From contig JAEELK010000204.1 in assembly GCA_016282655.1 (NCBI GenBank), positions 1 through 5,962 on the forward strand: 5,962 nt of DNA. The letters run 5' to 3'. The translations under genes were made by a program, and so were the position numbers. A model generated the notes under the pieces. The model saw only the letters and a list, made by a program, of their open reading frames with translations. It was not told where the DNA came from and did not search any database. Of the stretch, positions 1 through 5,373 are shown piece by piece. Numbering within the stretch: the stretch's first letter is position 1; the number at the start of each line of letters is the position of its first letter. This DNA comes from Bacillota bacterium (GTDB lineage: Bacteria > Bacillota > Clostridia > Peptostreptococcales > Anaerovoracaceae).

Positions 1-444
1 AAGGAGGATCTCCTCCATGTGCAGGGCGGCCGGATCGCCTTCGTAGGCCGCCCGGAGATCCGTCGACAGGACGCGGCGGATCTCCGGCAGGGCCTCCATG
101 AGCCCAAGCGTGATCTCCTCCGCCTTTTCGCGGCAGTGATCGCAGCCGCTGCGCTCCTCAAGGGTGCAGGCGTTGTGGAAGACGTCCTGTAGGATGCCGC
201 AGAGGGAGATCGAGGCGTGGTTCAGACGGTCCGCCACCATGTTGTTCAGGTATTCCGGATCCTCCGGATGATTCTCGTAGATGCTGGGAAAAAGGGCTGC
301 CTTCAGATCGTCCAGCAGGGAGACGACGCGGCTCCGCATGCCGAAACCTGCCAGGCTGTTGTCCAGGACGTCGCTCTGATTGATGGCCACCAGACGGTCC
401 GCGACCTCGTGGGAGGAACCGCGCAGCCAATGATACAATGCCAT
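1..444 (-). CDS. epsC: Serine O-acetyltransferase, EpsC-type (N-terminal 148 residues, cut by window edge)
   Basis: Probably transfers acetyl from acetyl-CoA to L-serine, giving O-acetylserine, the cytoplasmic precursor of cysteine. The ATG at 442-444 opens a frame that stays open to base 1 (exactly 148 codons). A strong AAAGGAG site lies at 452-458, seven bases upstream. Recognition rests on the helical N-terminal half typical of the longer EpsC/plant-like enzymes: residues 104-120 (CREKAEEITLGLMEALP), then IRRVLSTDLRAAYEGDPAAL (122-141), the family's hallmark lead-in to the hexapeptide-repeat domain. The left-handed beta-helix, catalytic His/Asp and CoA site would lie beyond the left edge and cannot be checked. 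Cysteines sit at 82, 93, 101 and 104. The gene is divergent from the aminotransferase at 753. The family assignment is by remembered sequence pattern; a pseudogene truncated outside the window cannot be excluded. Confidence 0.86.
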   Translation of the reverse strand, partial: MALYHWLRGSSHEVADRLVAINQSDVLDNSLAGFGMRSRVVSLLDDLKAALFPSIYENHPEDPEYLNNMVADRLNHASISLCGILQDVFHNACTLEERSGCDHCREKAEEITLGLMEALPEIRRVLSTDLRAAYEGDPAALHMEEILL

Positions 445-492
445 GGGACTGCTCCTTTCAATGAACTGCTTTGCGCAGAGGAATTACCCTTT

Positions 493-521
493 ATTTTATC
501 ACAGCGCGGCGGGGCATACAA
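493..521 (-). promoter_or_regulatory. Sigma-70-type promoter for the serine acetyltransferase
   Basis: On the minus strand a TTGTAT -35 box (521-516) and a TAAAAT -10 box (498-493) are separated by exactly 17 bases. Transcription would begin near 486, giving a leader of about 40 bases before the ATG at 444. The match is good but not perfect, and it sits where a promoter for this gene is expected. Confidence 0.62.
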
Positions 522-593
522 TCGCGCTTTTGCGGGGACGGCGCGGCGCAAGGGGCCCGCGCGGGGGCAGAGGCGGCCGGGACCCTCACATAC

Positions 594-614
594 TTTTCAG
601 AAAATTTCGGAAAA
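594..614 (+). promoter_or_regulatory. Tandem TTTCnGAAA inverted repeats just upstream of the aminotransferase promoter
   Basis: Two small inverted repeats, TTTTCAGAAAA (594-604) and ATTTCGGAAAA (604-614), follow each other with a 10-base period, about one helical turn. They end three bases before the -35 box at 618. Read across both, they also form TTTC-N11-GAAA. They could be a regulator site or simply an A/T-rich UP-like element in otherwise GC-rich DNA. The repeat is seen; its function is inferred. Confidence 0.35.
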
Positions 615-617
615 TGC

Positions 618-646
618 TTGACGCTTTTCGCGCCGCTTGCTATACT
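618..646 (+). promoter_or_regulatory. Sigma-70-type promoter for the alaA-like aminotransferase
   Basis: TTGACG (618-623) and TATACT (641-646) are separated by 17 bases, close to the housekeeping consensus. The predicted start near 653 gives a leader of about 100 bases before the ATG at 753, long enough to hold the stem-loop at 668-697. Confidence 0.8.
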
Positions 647-667
647 ATCGTATATCGTTCACCAACG

Positions 668-705
668 GCGGTCCGTCTTGGCACAAAGGACGGCCGCTTT
701 GTTTG
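668..705 (+). promoter_or_regulatory. Leader stem-loop followed by a T-rich run (possible attenuator)
   Basis: Nine base pairs form between GCGG-t-CCGTC (668-677, one bulged T at 672) and GACGGCCGC (689-697) around an 11-base loop. TTTGTTTG (698-705) follows directly. The structure begins about 15 bases after the predicted transcription start and resembles an intrinsic terminator with an imperfect U-tract. No alternative antiterminator pairing or leader peptide was found by eye, so a regulatory role is only a possibility. Confidence 0.35.
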
Positions 706-737
706 TAAAGAAAAAACCGGGCACGGCCCGTAGAAGC

Positions 738-742
738 AGGAG
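738..742 (+). promoter_or_regulatory. Ribosome binding site fixing the aminotransferase start
   Basis: AGGAG lies 10 bases before the ATG at 753. The reading frame is open much further upstream (to 471), but that extension overlaps the promoter and has no family similarity, so 753 is the start. Confidence 0.7.
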
Positions 743-752
743 CGAATCGAGA

Positions 753-1970
753 ATGAGAGAGATCAGAAAATCAGAAAAGCTGAACGGTGTTTCCTATGAC
801 GTGCGCGGCCCCGTGCTGGATGCCGCCATGAAGCTGGAGGCCGAAGGAGAGAAGATCCTGAAGCTGAACGTTGGAAACCCGGGCGCTTTCGCCTTCAACG
901 CGCCGGACTCCGTGCTGCACGCCGTCAGCGATAACATCATCCGCTCCCAGGGCTATTCGGATTCCAAGGGACAGATCGACGGCCGCGAAGCCATCGCCGC
1001 CTATGCCAAAGAGAAGGGCATCGAAGGTGTGCGCGTGGAAGACGTCTACACCGGAAACGGCGTCAGCGAACTGATCATGACCTGCATGCAGGCGCTGCTG
1101 AACCCCGGCGACGAGATCCTGATCCCGGCGCCGGACTATCCGCTCTGGACCGGCGCGGCCAAGCTGGCCGGCGGCACGCCCGTGCACTACATCTGCGACG
1201 AGTCCTCCGACTGGATGCCGGACATGGCGGACATGCGGAGCAAGGTCACGGCCAAGACCAAGGCCATCGTCATCATCAACCCGAACAACCCCACGGGCGC
1301 CATCTACGGCGTGGACATCCTGCAGCAGATCGTGGACCTGGCCAGAGAGCACGATCTGATCATCTTCTCCGACGAGATCTACGACCGCCTGCTCATGGAC
1401 GGCCTCACGCACACCTCCATCGCTTCCCTGGCGCCGGACCTCTTCGTGGTCACCATGAACGGCCTCTCCAAGTCGCACATGATCGCGGGCTTCCGCATCG
1501 GCTGGATGTGCCTCTCGGGCAACAAGGCCATCGCGCAGGACTACATCGCGGGCCTGAACCTGCTCTCCTCCATGCGCCTCTGCTCCAACGTGCCGGCGCA
1601 GAGCGTCATCACGGCGGCGCTGAACGACCGCAAGGAGACCGTGGCCTACTGCCAGCCCGGCGGGCGGCTCTACGAGCAGCGCAAAGCCGTCGTGGAAGGC
1701 GTCAAGGCCATCGACGGCATGAGCATGGTCACGCCGCGGGCGGCGTTCTATTCCTTCCCGAAGCTCGACGCCAAGCGCTTCAACATCACGGACGACGAAA
1801 AGTTCGCGCTGGATTTCCTGCGCGAGAAGCACGTGCTGATCGTCAACGGCAGAGGCTTCAACTGGCCCACGCCGGACCATTTCCGCATCGTCTATCTGCC
1901 GCAGGCGGAGCTGCTCACGGAAGCGATGCTGCGCCTGAAGGAGTTCCTGGCGGACTACCGGCAGGCCTAG
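753..1970 (+). CDS. alaA: Pyridoxal-phosphate aminotransferase, AlaA-type (glutamate-pyruvate transaminase)
   Basis: Class I/II (fold-type I) aminotransferase expected to interconvert pyruvate plus glutamate with alanine plus 2-oxoglutarate in the cytoplasm. The product is 405 residues, the same length as I recall for E. coli AlaA, and resembles it from end to end: YDVRGPVL (15-22), LKLNVGNP (36-43), QGYSDSKG (66-73), TGNGVSELI (100-108), PAPDYPLW (125-132), CDESSDW (148-154), NPNNPTG (176-182), SDEIYD (206-211) and GGRLYEQR (303-310). The expected cofactor and substrate residues are present: Asn179, Asp207 and Tyr210 for PLP, Lys240 in NGLSK as the Schiff-base lysine, and Arg378 for the substrate carboxylate. 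It has its own promoter and terminator and stands alone. Exact substrate range is inferred from family; a broader alanine/valine-type aminotransferase is the main alternative. Confidence 0.93.
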   Translation: MREIRKSEKLNGVSYDVRGPVLDAAMKLEAEGEKILKLNVGNPGAFAFNAPDSVLHAVSDNIIRSQGYSDSKGQIDGREAIAAYAKEKGIEGVRVEDVYTGNGVSELIMTCMQALLNPGDEILIPAPDYPLWTGAAKLAGGTPVHYICDESSDWMPDMADMRSKVTAKTKAIVIINPNNPTGAIYGVDILQQIVDLAREHDLIIFSDEIYDRLLMDGLTHTSIASLAPDLFVVTMNGLSKSHMIAGFRIGWMCLSGNKAIAQDYIAGLNLLSSMRLCSNVPAQSVITAALNDRKETVAYCQPGGRLYEQRKAVVEGVKAIDGMSMVTPRAAFYSFPKLDAKRFNITDDEKFALDFLREKHVLIVNGRGFNWPTPDHFRIVYLPQAELLTEAMLRLKEFLADYRQA

Positions 1971-1991
1971 ATCCCCGGAACAAAGAGAAAG

Positions 1992-2026
1992 AAAAAAGCG
2001 CTGCAGCCGTGGCTGCAGCGCTTTTG
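1992..2026. terminator. Bidirectional intrinsic terminator between convergent genes
   Basis: A perfect inverted repeat, AAAAGCGCTGCAGC (1994-2007) with GCTGCAGCGCTTTT (2012-2025), leaves a four-base loop. It ends in TTTT on plus and in six T on minus (1997-1992). It lies 22 bases after the aminotransferase stop and about 40 bases after the stop of the oxidoreductase on the other strand, so it serves both. Confidence 0.92.
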
Positions 2027-2065
2027 CGTCCGGCGGCGGGCTTCGATGCGCGCCCGCGCAAATCC

Positions 2066-3373
2066 TTAGAGCACTTCTTCCTTCGGCGCGCCTTCGGCCA
2101 GCTGTTTGGTGAGGCGGCCCATGGCGGAGGTGTCGCCGATCAGGATGACGCCGCAGAAGCGGCCGTCGCGGAAATAGTACTTCTCGTAGACGCCGGCATC
2201 CAGATCCTTCTGCTTCTCGACGACGTCGTACTCCACGCCTTCCTTGCCGCCCTTGTCGCCGGCGGAGAAGAGGCCGATGTCCATGCCGTGGTAGATGACC
2301 GCGCCTTCGACGCCGCCGTAGGCCGCGTCGCCGCCGGCCGCGTTCGTGCCGGCCACGCGGCCCTGCTCCGTGGCTTCGGACCAGAGGCTGTAGTTGATGC
2401 CGCGCCACTCGGCGCAGTCGCCGCAGGCGTAGATGTCCGGCGCGGAGGTCTCCATCTTGTCGTTGACCACGATGGACTTGTTGACCTCGAGCCCCGCCTG
2501 CACGGCGAGGAAGGTGTTGGGACGGACGCCGGTGGAGAGGATGACCAGATCGCCGGGGACCTCTTCGCCGTCCTTGAGACGGATGCCCGTGACGCGGTCG
2601 CCCTCATAGAGCACGGCTTCGGAGCGGGCGTTCTTCTTCAGATCCAGACCCTTTTTGGCCATGATGGCCTCCAGGACCTCGGAGCCGCCGGCGTCGAGCT
2701 GCTTGCCCATGACGCCCTTGCCGCTGCCCAGCACGGTGACGGGGCAGCCGTACTTGCGGATGGACCAGGCGGCCTCCAGGCCGAGCACACCGTCGCCGAC
2801 CACCAGCGCGCGGCCGCCCTTCGCGAGCAGCTCGCGGATCTTCACGACGTCGTCGGCCAGGCGGATGACCTGCACCTGCTCCAGGCCCACGCCGTCCATC
2901 TCCGGAACGAAGGGATAGGCGCCCAGCGCGTAGATGAGCTTATCGTAGTAATAGATGGAACCGTCCGCGCAGCGCACTCTGTGCGCGACGGGATCCAGCT
3001 CCATGGCGAGCTTGTCCGTCTCGACCGTGATCTTCTTTTCTTTGTACCAGTCGGCGGGATAGATCTCCGCGTCTTCCGGCAGGCCCTCGGCGATGCACTT
3101 GGTCAGCAGGGTGCGCTTGAAGGGCAGCCTGCCCTCGCCGGAGAGGATGGTGATGCTGCAGCCGCTGTCCTGCGCGCGGATGGCTTCGGCCGCGGAGACC
3201 GCGGCGATGCCGCCGCCAAGGATGAGAAAACGCTTGTTGCTGCTGACGGCCGCCTCGGTCTTGGGCGCGGCCTGCACCGGCTCCGTGTTCTCCAGCCCGA
3301 CGCCGCAGACCGGGCATTTGCCAAGGCTGTCGTCAAAGACGACGCCGCAGACCAGACATTTTACATCTGCCAT
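2066..3373 (-). CDS. FAD-dependent pyridine nucleotide oxidoreductase with N-terminal rubredoxin-like domain
   Basis: 435-residue flavoprotein of the NADH:rubredoxin oxidoreductase (NorW-like) two-dinucleotide-fold family, probably moving electrons from a reduced nicotinamide through FAD to its own iron or zinc centre or to a partner. Residues 1-26 form a compact rubredoxin-like knuckle with Cys6, Cys9, Cys20 and Cys23 (CLVCG...CPVCG), like the short metal-binding tail of rubrerythrins. An Ala/Pro/Ser-rich linker runs to about 47. FAD motif GGGIAAVSAAE is at 53-63, with PFKRTLLTK at 84-92. The NAD(P) motif GDGVLGLE is at 193-200, but Gly216 occupies the place where NADH enzymes usually carry Glu/Asp. 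STGVRPN (280-286) and the second FAD motif APDIYACGD (311-319) follow. There is no active-site CxxxxC in the FAD domain, so it is not a dithiol reductase. The start is set by the GGAGG at 3385-3381; an upstream ATG at 3409 has no such site. Physiological partner unknown. Confidence 0.88.
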   Translation of the reverse strand: MADVKCLVCGVVFDDSLGKCPVCGVGLENTEPVQAAPKTEAAVSSNKRFLILGGGIAAVSAAEAIRAQDSGCSITILSGEGRLPFKRTLLTKCIAEGLPEDAEIYPADWYKEKKITVETDKLAMELDPVAHRVRCADGSIYYYDKLIYALGAYPFVPEMDGVGLEQVQVIRLADDVVKIRELLAKGGRALVVGDGVLGLEAAWSIRKYGCPVTVLGSGKGVMGKQLDAGGSEVLEAIMAKKGLDLKKNARSEAVLYEGDRVTGIRLKDGEEVPGDLVILSTGVRPNTFLAVQAGLEVNKSIVVNDKMETSAPDIYACGDCAEWRGINYSLWSEATEQGRVAGTNAAGGDAAYGGVEGAVIYHGMDIGLFSAGDKGGKEGVEYDVVEKQKDLDAGVYEKYYFRDGRFCGVILIGDTSAMGRLTKQLAEGAPKEEVL

Positions 3374-3380
3374 ATTCTTT

Positions 3381-3385
3381 CCTCC
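3381..3385 (-). promoter_or_regulatory. Ribosome binding site fixing the oxidoreductase start
   Basis: On minus, GGAGG lies seven bases before the ATG at 3373-3371. This favours a product beginning MADVKCLVCG over the 12-residue longer reading that starts at 3409. Confidence 0.8.
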
Positions 3386-3432
3386 TATCAGATCCACATG
3401 CGAATGCATATCATTGAGAACGGTTTTTTTTA

Positions 3433-3462
3433 ATTATAAGGCATGCGGGGCGTTGTTTTCAA
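3433..3462 (-). promoter_or_regulatory. Sigma-70-type promoter for the FAD oxidoreductase
   Basis: On minus, TTGAAA (3462-3457) and a perfect TATAAT (3438-3433) are separated by 18 bases. The predicted start near 3426 gives a leader of about 50 bases. The -35 box lies only seven bases from the -35 box of the divergent thrC promoter. Confidence 0.75.
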
Positions 3463-3469
3463 GGCTTCC

Positions 3470-3498
3470 TTGCAAGACAGAAAGCTTTCTGTTAAAAT
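3470..3498 (+). promoter_or_regulatory. Sigma-70-type promoter for threonine synthase
   Basis: TTGCAA (3470-3475) and TAAAAT (3493-3498) are separated by 17 bases. The spacer consists of one G followed by the perfect palindrome at 3477-3492. The predicted start near 3505 gives a leader of about 45 bases, too short for a T-box or known riboswitch. Confidence 0.72.
3477..3492. promoter_or_regulatory. Perfect 16-bp palindrome in the thrC promoter spacer, candidate operator
   Basis: ACAGAAAGCTTTCTGT is fully self-complementary, 8+8 with no gap, and ends at the base before the -10 box. A dimeric repressor bound here would block polymerase at thrC. It lies roughly 50-65 bases upstream of the predicted oxidoreductase start, so it could also affect that promoter. 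No regulator gene adjoins it, and the cognate protein is unknown. Confidence 0.5.
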
Positions 3499-3526
3499 AG
3501 CCCCAAATCAAGAAAACTGAGGGAGG

Positions 3527-3540
3527 CCCGGCCCGCCGGG
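3527..3540 (+). promoter_or_regulatory. Small GC hairpin touching the thrC Shine-Dalgarno site
   Basis: CCCGG (3527-3531) can pair with CCGGG (3536-3540) around a CCCG loop. It takes up the first G residues of the GGGAGGA ribosome binding site (3538-3544), which lies six bases before the ATG. It might damp translation initiation, but five GC pairs are easily found by chance in DNA this GC-rich. Confidence 0.25.
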
Positions 3541-3550
3541 AGGAAGATCC

Positions 3551-5029
3551 ATGGAATATCAAAGCACAAGAGGAAGCAAGCAGTTTCAGAACTCCGCCCA
3601 GGCGATCATCCGCGGCATCGCGGAGGACAAAGGCCTCTACGTCCCCATCTGGTGCCCCCGGCTGAACACGAAGCCGGAGCAGCTCGCGGAGCTCGAGTAC
3701 AAGGAGATCGCATACCGCGTCATGTCGCTCTTTTTCAACGATTACAGCGAAGAAGAGCTGCGCGCCTGCGTGGAGAACGCCTATGACGAAAAATTCGACG
3801 CGCCGGAGATCGTGCCCCTGCATCGCGTGAACAACGCCTGGTTCCTGGAGCTCTATCACGGCCGCACCGCGGCCTTCAAGGACATGGCGCTGTCCATCCT
3901 GCCGCACCTTCTGACCACGGCCATGAAGAAGGAGAACGAGGACAAGAAGATCGCCATCCTCACGGCTACCTCCGGAGACACCGGCAAGGCGGCGCTGGAG
4001 GGCTTCGCGGACGTGCCGGGCACGGAGATCATCGTATTCTTCCCCGAGGACGGCGTCAGCCAGGTGCAGAAGCAGCAGATGATCAGCCAGCAGGGCGCGA
4101 ACACCCACGTCTTCGGCATCCACGGCAACTTCGACGACGCGCAGACCGAAGTGAAGCAGATCTTCAACAACAAAGCATTCGCGGAGGAACTGGCCGCCAA
4201 GGGCTACCGGCTCTCCTCGGCGAACTCCATCAACATCGGCCGCCTGGTGCCGCAGATCGCGTACTATTACTGGGGCTACGTACAGCTCTGGAAGCAGGGC
4301 ATCATCACGAAAGTCACGCAGAAGATCAACATCGTGGTGCCCACGGGCAACTTCGGCAACATCCTGGCCGCGTACTACGCCTCGCTCTGCGGCGTGCCGG
4401 TCAACAAGCTGATCTGCGCCTCCAACCGCAACAACGTGCTCACGGATTTCATCCGCGGCGGCGTCTACGATACCAAGCGCGAGTTCTACGTCACCAGCTC
4501 GCCCTCCATGGACATTCTGGTCTCCAGCAACCTGGAGCGCCTGCTCTTCCATCTGGCCGGCGGCGACGGCGAGAAGATCCGCGGGCTCATGGAGCAGCTG
4601 GAGCAGAACAAGCACTACGAGATCGACGAGAAGATGCGCAAGGGGCTGGAACTCTTCTACGGCGGCTACGCGGACGAAGCGGCCACCGCGGAGACCATCG
4701 CGCACTACTATAAGGACTACGGTTACCTCATGGACACCCACACGGCGGTGGCCGCGAAGGTCTACGAGGACTATCTCGCCGACGGCGGCGAGGATCTTCC
4801 CACGCTCATCGCCTCTACGGCGAGCGCCTACAAGTTCGCGGACAGCGTGAGCAAGGCCATCGGCCTTCCGCCCAGCGGGGACGGCTTCGCTTCCATCCGC
4901 GCGCTCGAGGAAGCCAGCGGTGTGCCCGTGCCCGCCGGCCTCAAGGACCTGGACAAGAAGGAGATCCGTCACAAGGGCGTGGTGGAAAAAGGGGAGCTCA
5001 CCGAAGCCGTCCGCGGCAGCCTGAAGTAA
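3551..5029 (+). CDS. thrC: Threonine synthase
   Basis: PLP-dependent lyase that converts O-phosphohomoserine to threonine and phosphate, the last step of threonine synthesis, in the cytoplasm. The 492-residue product has the full length of the long ThrC class, which keeps the N-terminal YQSTRG signature (3-8). Key parts in order: LYHGRTAAFKDMAL (101-114) with Lys110 as the PLP lysine; the TSGDTGKAAL loop (140-149); EDGVSQVQKQQM (166-177); SSANSINIGRLVPQ (222-235); and PTGNFGN (264-270), the cofactor-phosphate glycine loop. The C-terminal part includes SPSMDILVSSNLERLLF (317-333) and THTAVA (396-401), both usual for the family. The ATG at 3551 has GGGAGGA six bases upstream. Its own promoter and terminator make it a single-gene unit, with no homoserine dehydrogenase or homoserine kinase gene beside it here. 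Confidence 0.96.
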   Translation: MEYQSTRGSKQFQNSAQAIIRGIAEDKGLYVPIWCPRLNTKPEQLAELEYKEIAYRVMSLFFNDYSEEELRACVENAYDEKFDAPEIVPLHRVNNAWFLELYHGRTAAFKDMALSILPHLLTTAMKKENEDKKIAILTATSGDTGKAALEGFADVPGTEIIVFFPEDGVSQVQKQQMISQQGANTHVFGIHGNFDDAQTEVKQIFNNKAFAEELAAKGYRLSSANSINIGRLVPQIAYYYWGYVQLWKQGIITKVTQKINIVVPTGNFGNILAAYYASLCGVPVNKLICASNRNNVLTDFIRGGVYDTKREFYVTSSPSMDILVSSNLERLLFHLAGGDGEKIRGLMEQLEQNKHYEIDEKMRKGLELFYGGYADEAATAETIAHYYKDYGYLMDTHTAVAAKVYEDYLADGGEDLPTLIASTASAYKFADSVSKAIGLPPSGDGFASIRALEEASGVPVPAGLKDLDKKEIRHKGVVEKGELTEAVRGSLK

Positions 5030-5040
5030 AGAACTGTCAG

Positions 5041-5085
5041 AGGCCGCCGGCCCGCGAAAAAAACGCGCGGGCCGGGGCCTTTTTT
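5041..5085 (+). terminator. Intrinsic terminator of thrC
   Basis: A long GC stem pairs 5041-5056 with 5066-5080 (CGCGGGCCGGGGCCT), with one bulged G on the left arm and a nine-base A-rich loop. A run of six T (5080-5085) follows. It starts 12 bases after the thrC stop. Confidence 0.92.
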
Positions 5086-5086
5086 C

Positions 5087-5115
5087 TTGCATTCCCACGG
5101 GAAGTATGCTAAATT
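5087..5115 (+). promoter_or_regulatory. Probable promoter of the tRNA-Ser gene
   Basis: TTGCAT (5087-5092) and TAAATT (5110-5115) are 17 bases apart, with TG one base before the -10 box (extended -10 form). It begins immediately after the thrC terminator and would leave a 5' leader of about 55 bases for removal by RNase P. Confidence 0.5.
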
Positions 5116-5177
5116 ATGCAGTGGACGCTGTGCCGGAGCCTGCGTCTTTCATAGGGGATCTCCCAAAGCTATGACCT

Positions 5178-5266
5178 GGAGTGGTATCGAAGTGGTCATA
5201 ACGAGCTGCACTGGAAATGCAGTGTACCTCCGGGTACCGCGAGTTCGAATCTCGCCCACTCCGCCA
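5178..5266 (+). tRNA. tRNA-Ser (anticodon GGA)
   Basis: A complete class II tRNA of 89 bases with encoded CCA. Acceptor stem GGAGTGG (5178-5184) pairs with CCACTCC (5256-5262), discriminator G at 5263 and CCA at 5264-5266. D-stem TCG/CGA closes a loop with the conserved GG. Anticodon stem CTGCA/TGCAG (5206-5210, 5218-5222) encloses CTGGAAA, giving anticodon GGA (5213-5215), which reads UCC and UCU. The long variable arm GTACC/GGTAC with a four-base loop (5224-5237) is the serine-type mark. T-stem GCGAG/CTCGC holds TTCGAAT. All stems pair, so it should be functional. Confidence 0.97.
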
Positions 5267-5269
5267 AAT

Positions 5270-5316
5270 AAGGCAGCAGATTTTGATAGAAAGTCTGCTG
5301 CCTTTTTCTTTTTTTT
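5270..5316 (+). terminator. Intrinsic terminator of tRNA-Ser
   Basis: AAGGCAGCAGA (5270-5280) pairs perfectly with TCTGCTGCCTT (5294-5304) around a 13-base loop. A long T-rich run (5303-5316, broken by one C) follows. It starts four bases after the tRNA 3' end and separates the tRNA from the sigma-factor gene. Confidence 0.92.
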
Positions 5317-5373
5317 ATTTTTCGCACAAACAATGCGGCTTGAGCGTTATACGTATAGAGGAGGAAATGATCC

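Noticed and set aside
552..568. GC-rich palindromes GGGCCC and CCCGCGCGGG in the epsC-alaA intergenic region
   Set aside because: Short GC palindromes are expected often in DNA this GC-rich; it is not placed near either promoter and has no following T-tract.
217..621. Plus-strand open frame of 134 codons at the left end
   Set aside because: It is antisense to the serine acetyltransferase, whose residues 104-141 match the family well, and it lacks a good ribosome binding site.
471..752. Upstream extension of the aminotransferase frame (94 extra codons)
   Set aside because: It covers the promoter at 618-646 and the leader, has no similarity to aminotransferases, and the RBS at 738-742 plus family length of 405 residues support the start at 753.
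771..2408. Minus-strand open frame of 545 codons antisense to alaA
   Set aside because: It runs through the bidirectional terminator and opposes a gene whose catalytic residues are all present; a GC-rich shadow.
3403..3415. Imperfect palindrome AATGCATATCATT in the oxidoreductase leader, considered as a Fur box
   Set aside because: It matches a Fur-type 7-1-7 repeat only weakly and lies downstream of the predicted transcription start; not above chance.
1508..3433. Long plus-strand open frame of 641 codons covering the end of alaA and the antisense of the oxidoreductase
   Set aside because: Its translation is low-complexity (Ala, Gly, Arg, His, Asp-rich) with no family pattern, it crosses a strong terminator, and it is antisense to a gene with clear FAD and NAD motifs. 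It is a stop-poor shadow of GC-rich codon usage.
3433..3447. PerR-like half site TTATAAT at the oxidoreductase promoter
   Set aside because: It is the -10 box itself; the other half is a plain A-run that matches the consensus poorly, so no PerR control is claimed despite the redox function.
3434..5098. Long minus-strand open frame of 554 codons antisense to thrC
   Set aside because: Composition is Val/Leu/Arg/Asp-biased with no recognisable motif, and it is a mirror of the thrC codons. ThrC on the other strand is unambiguous.
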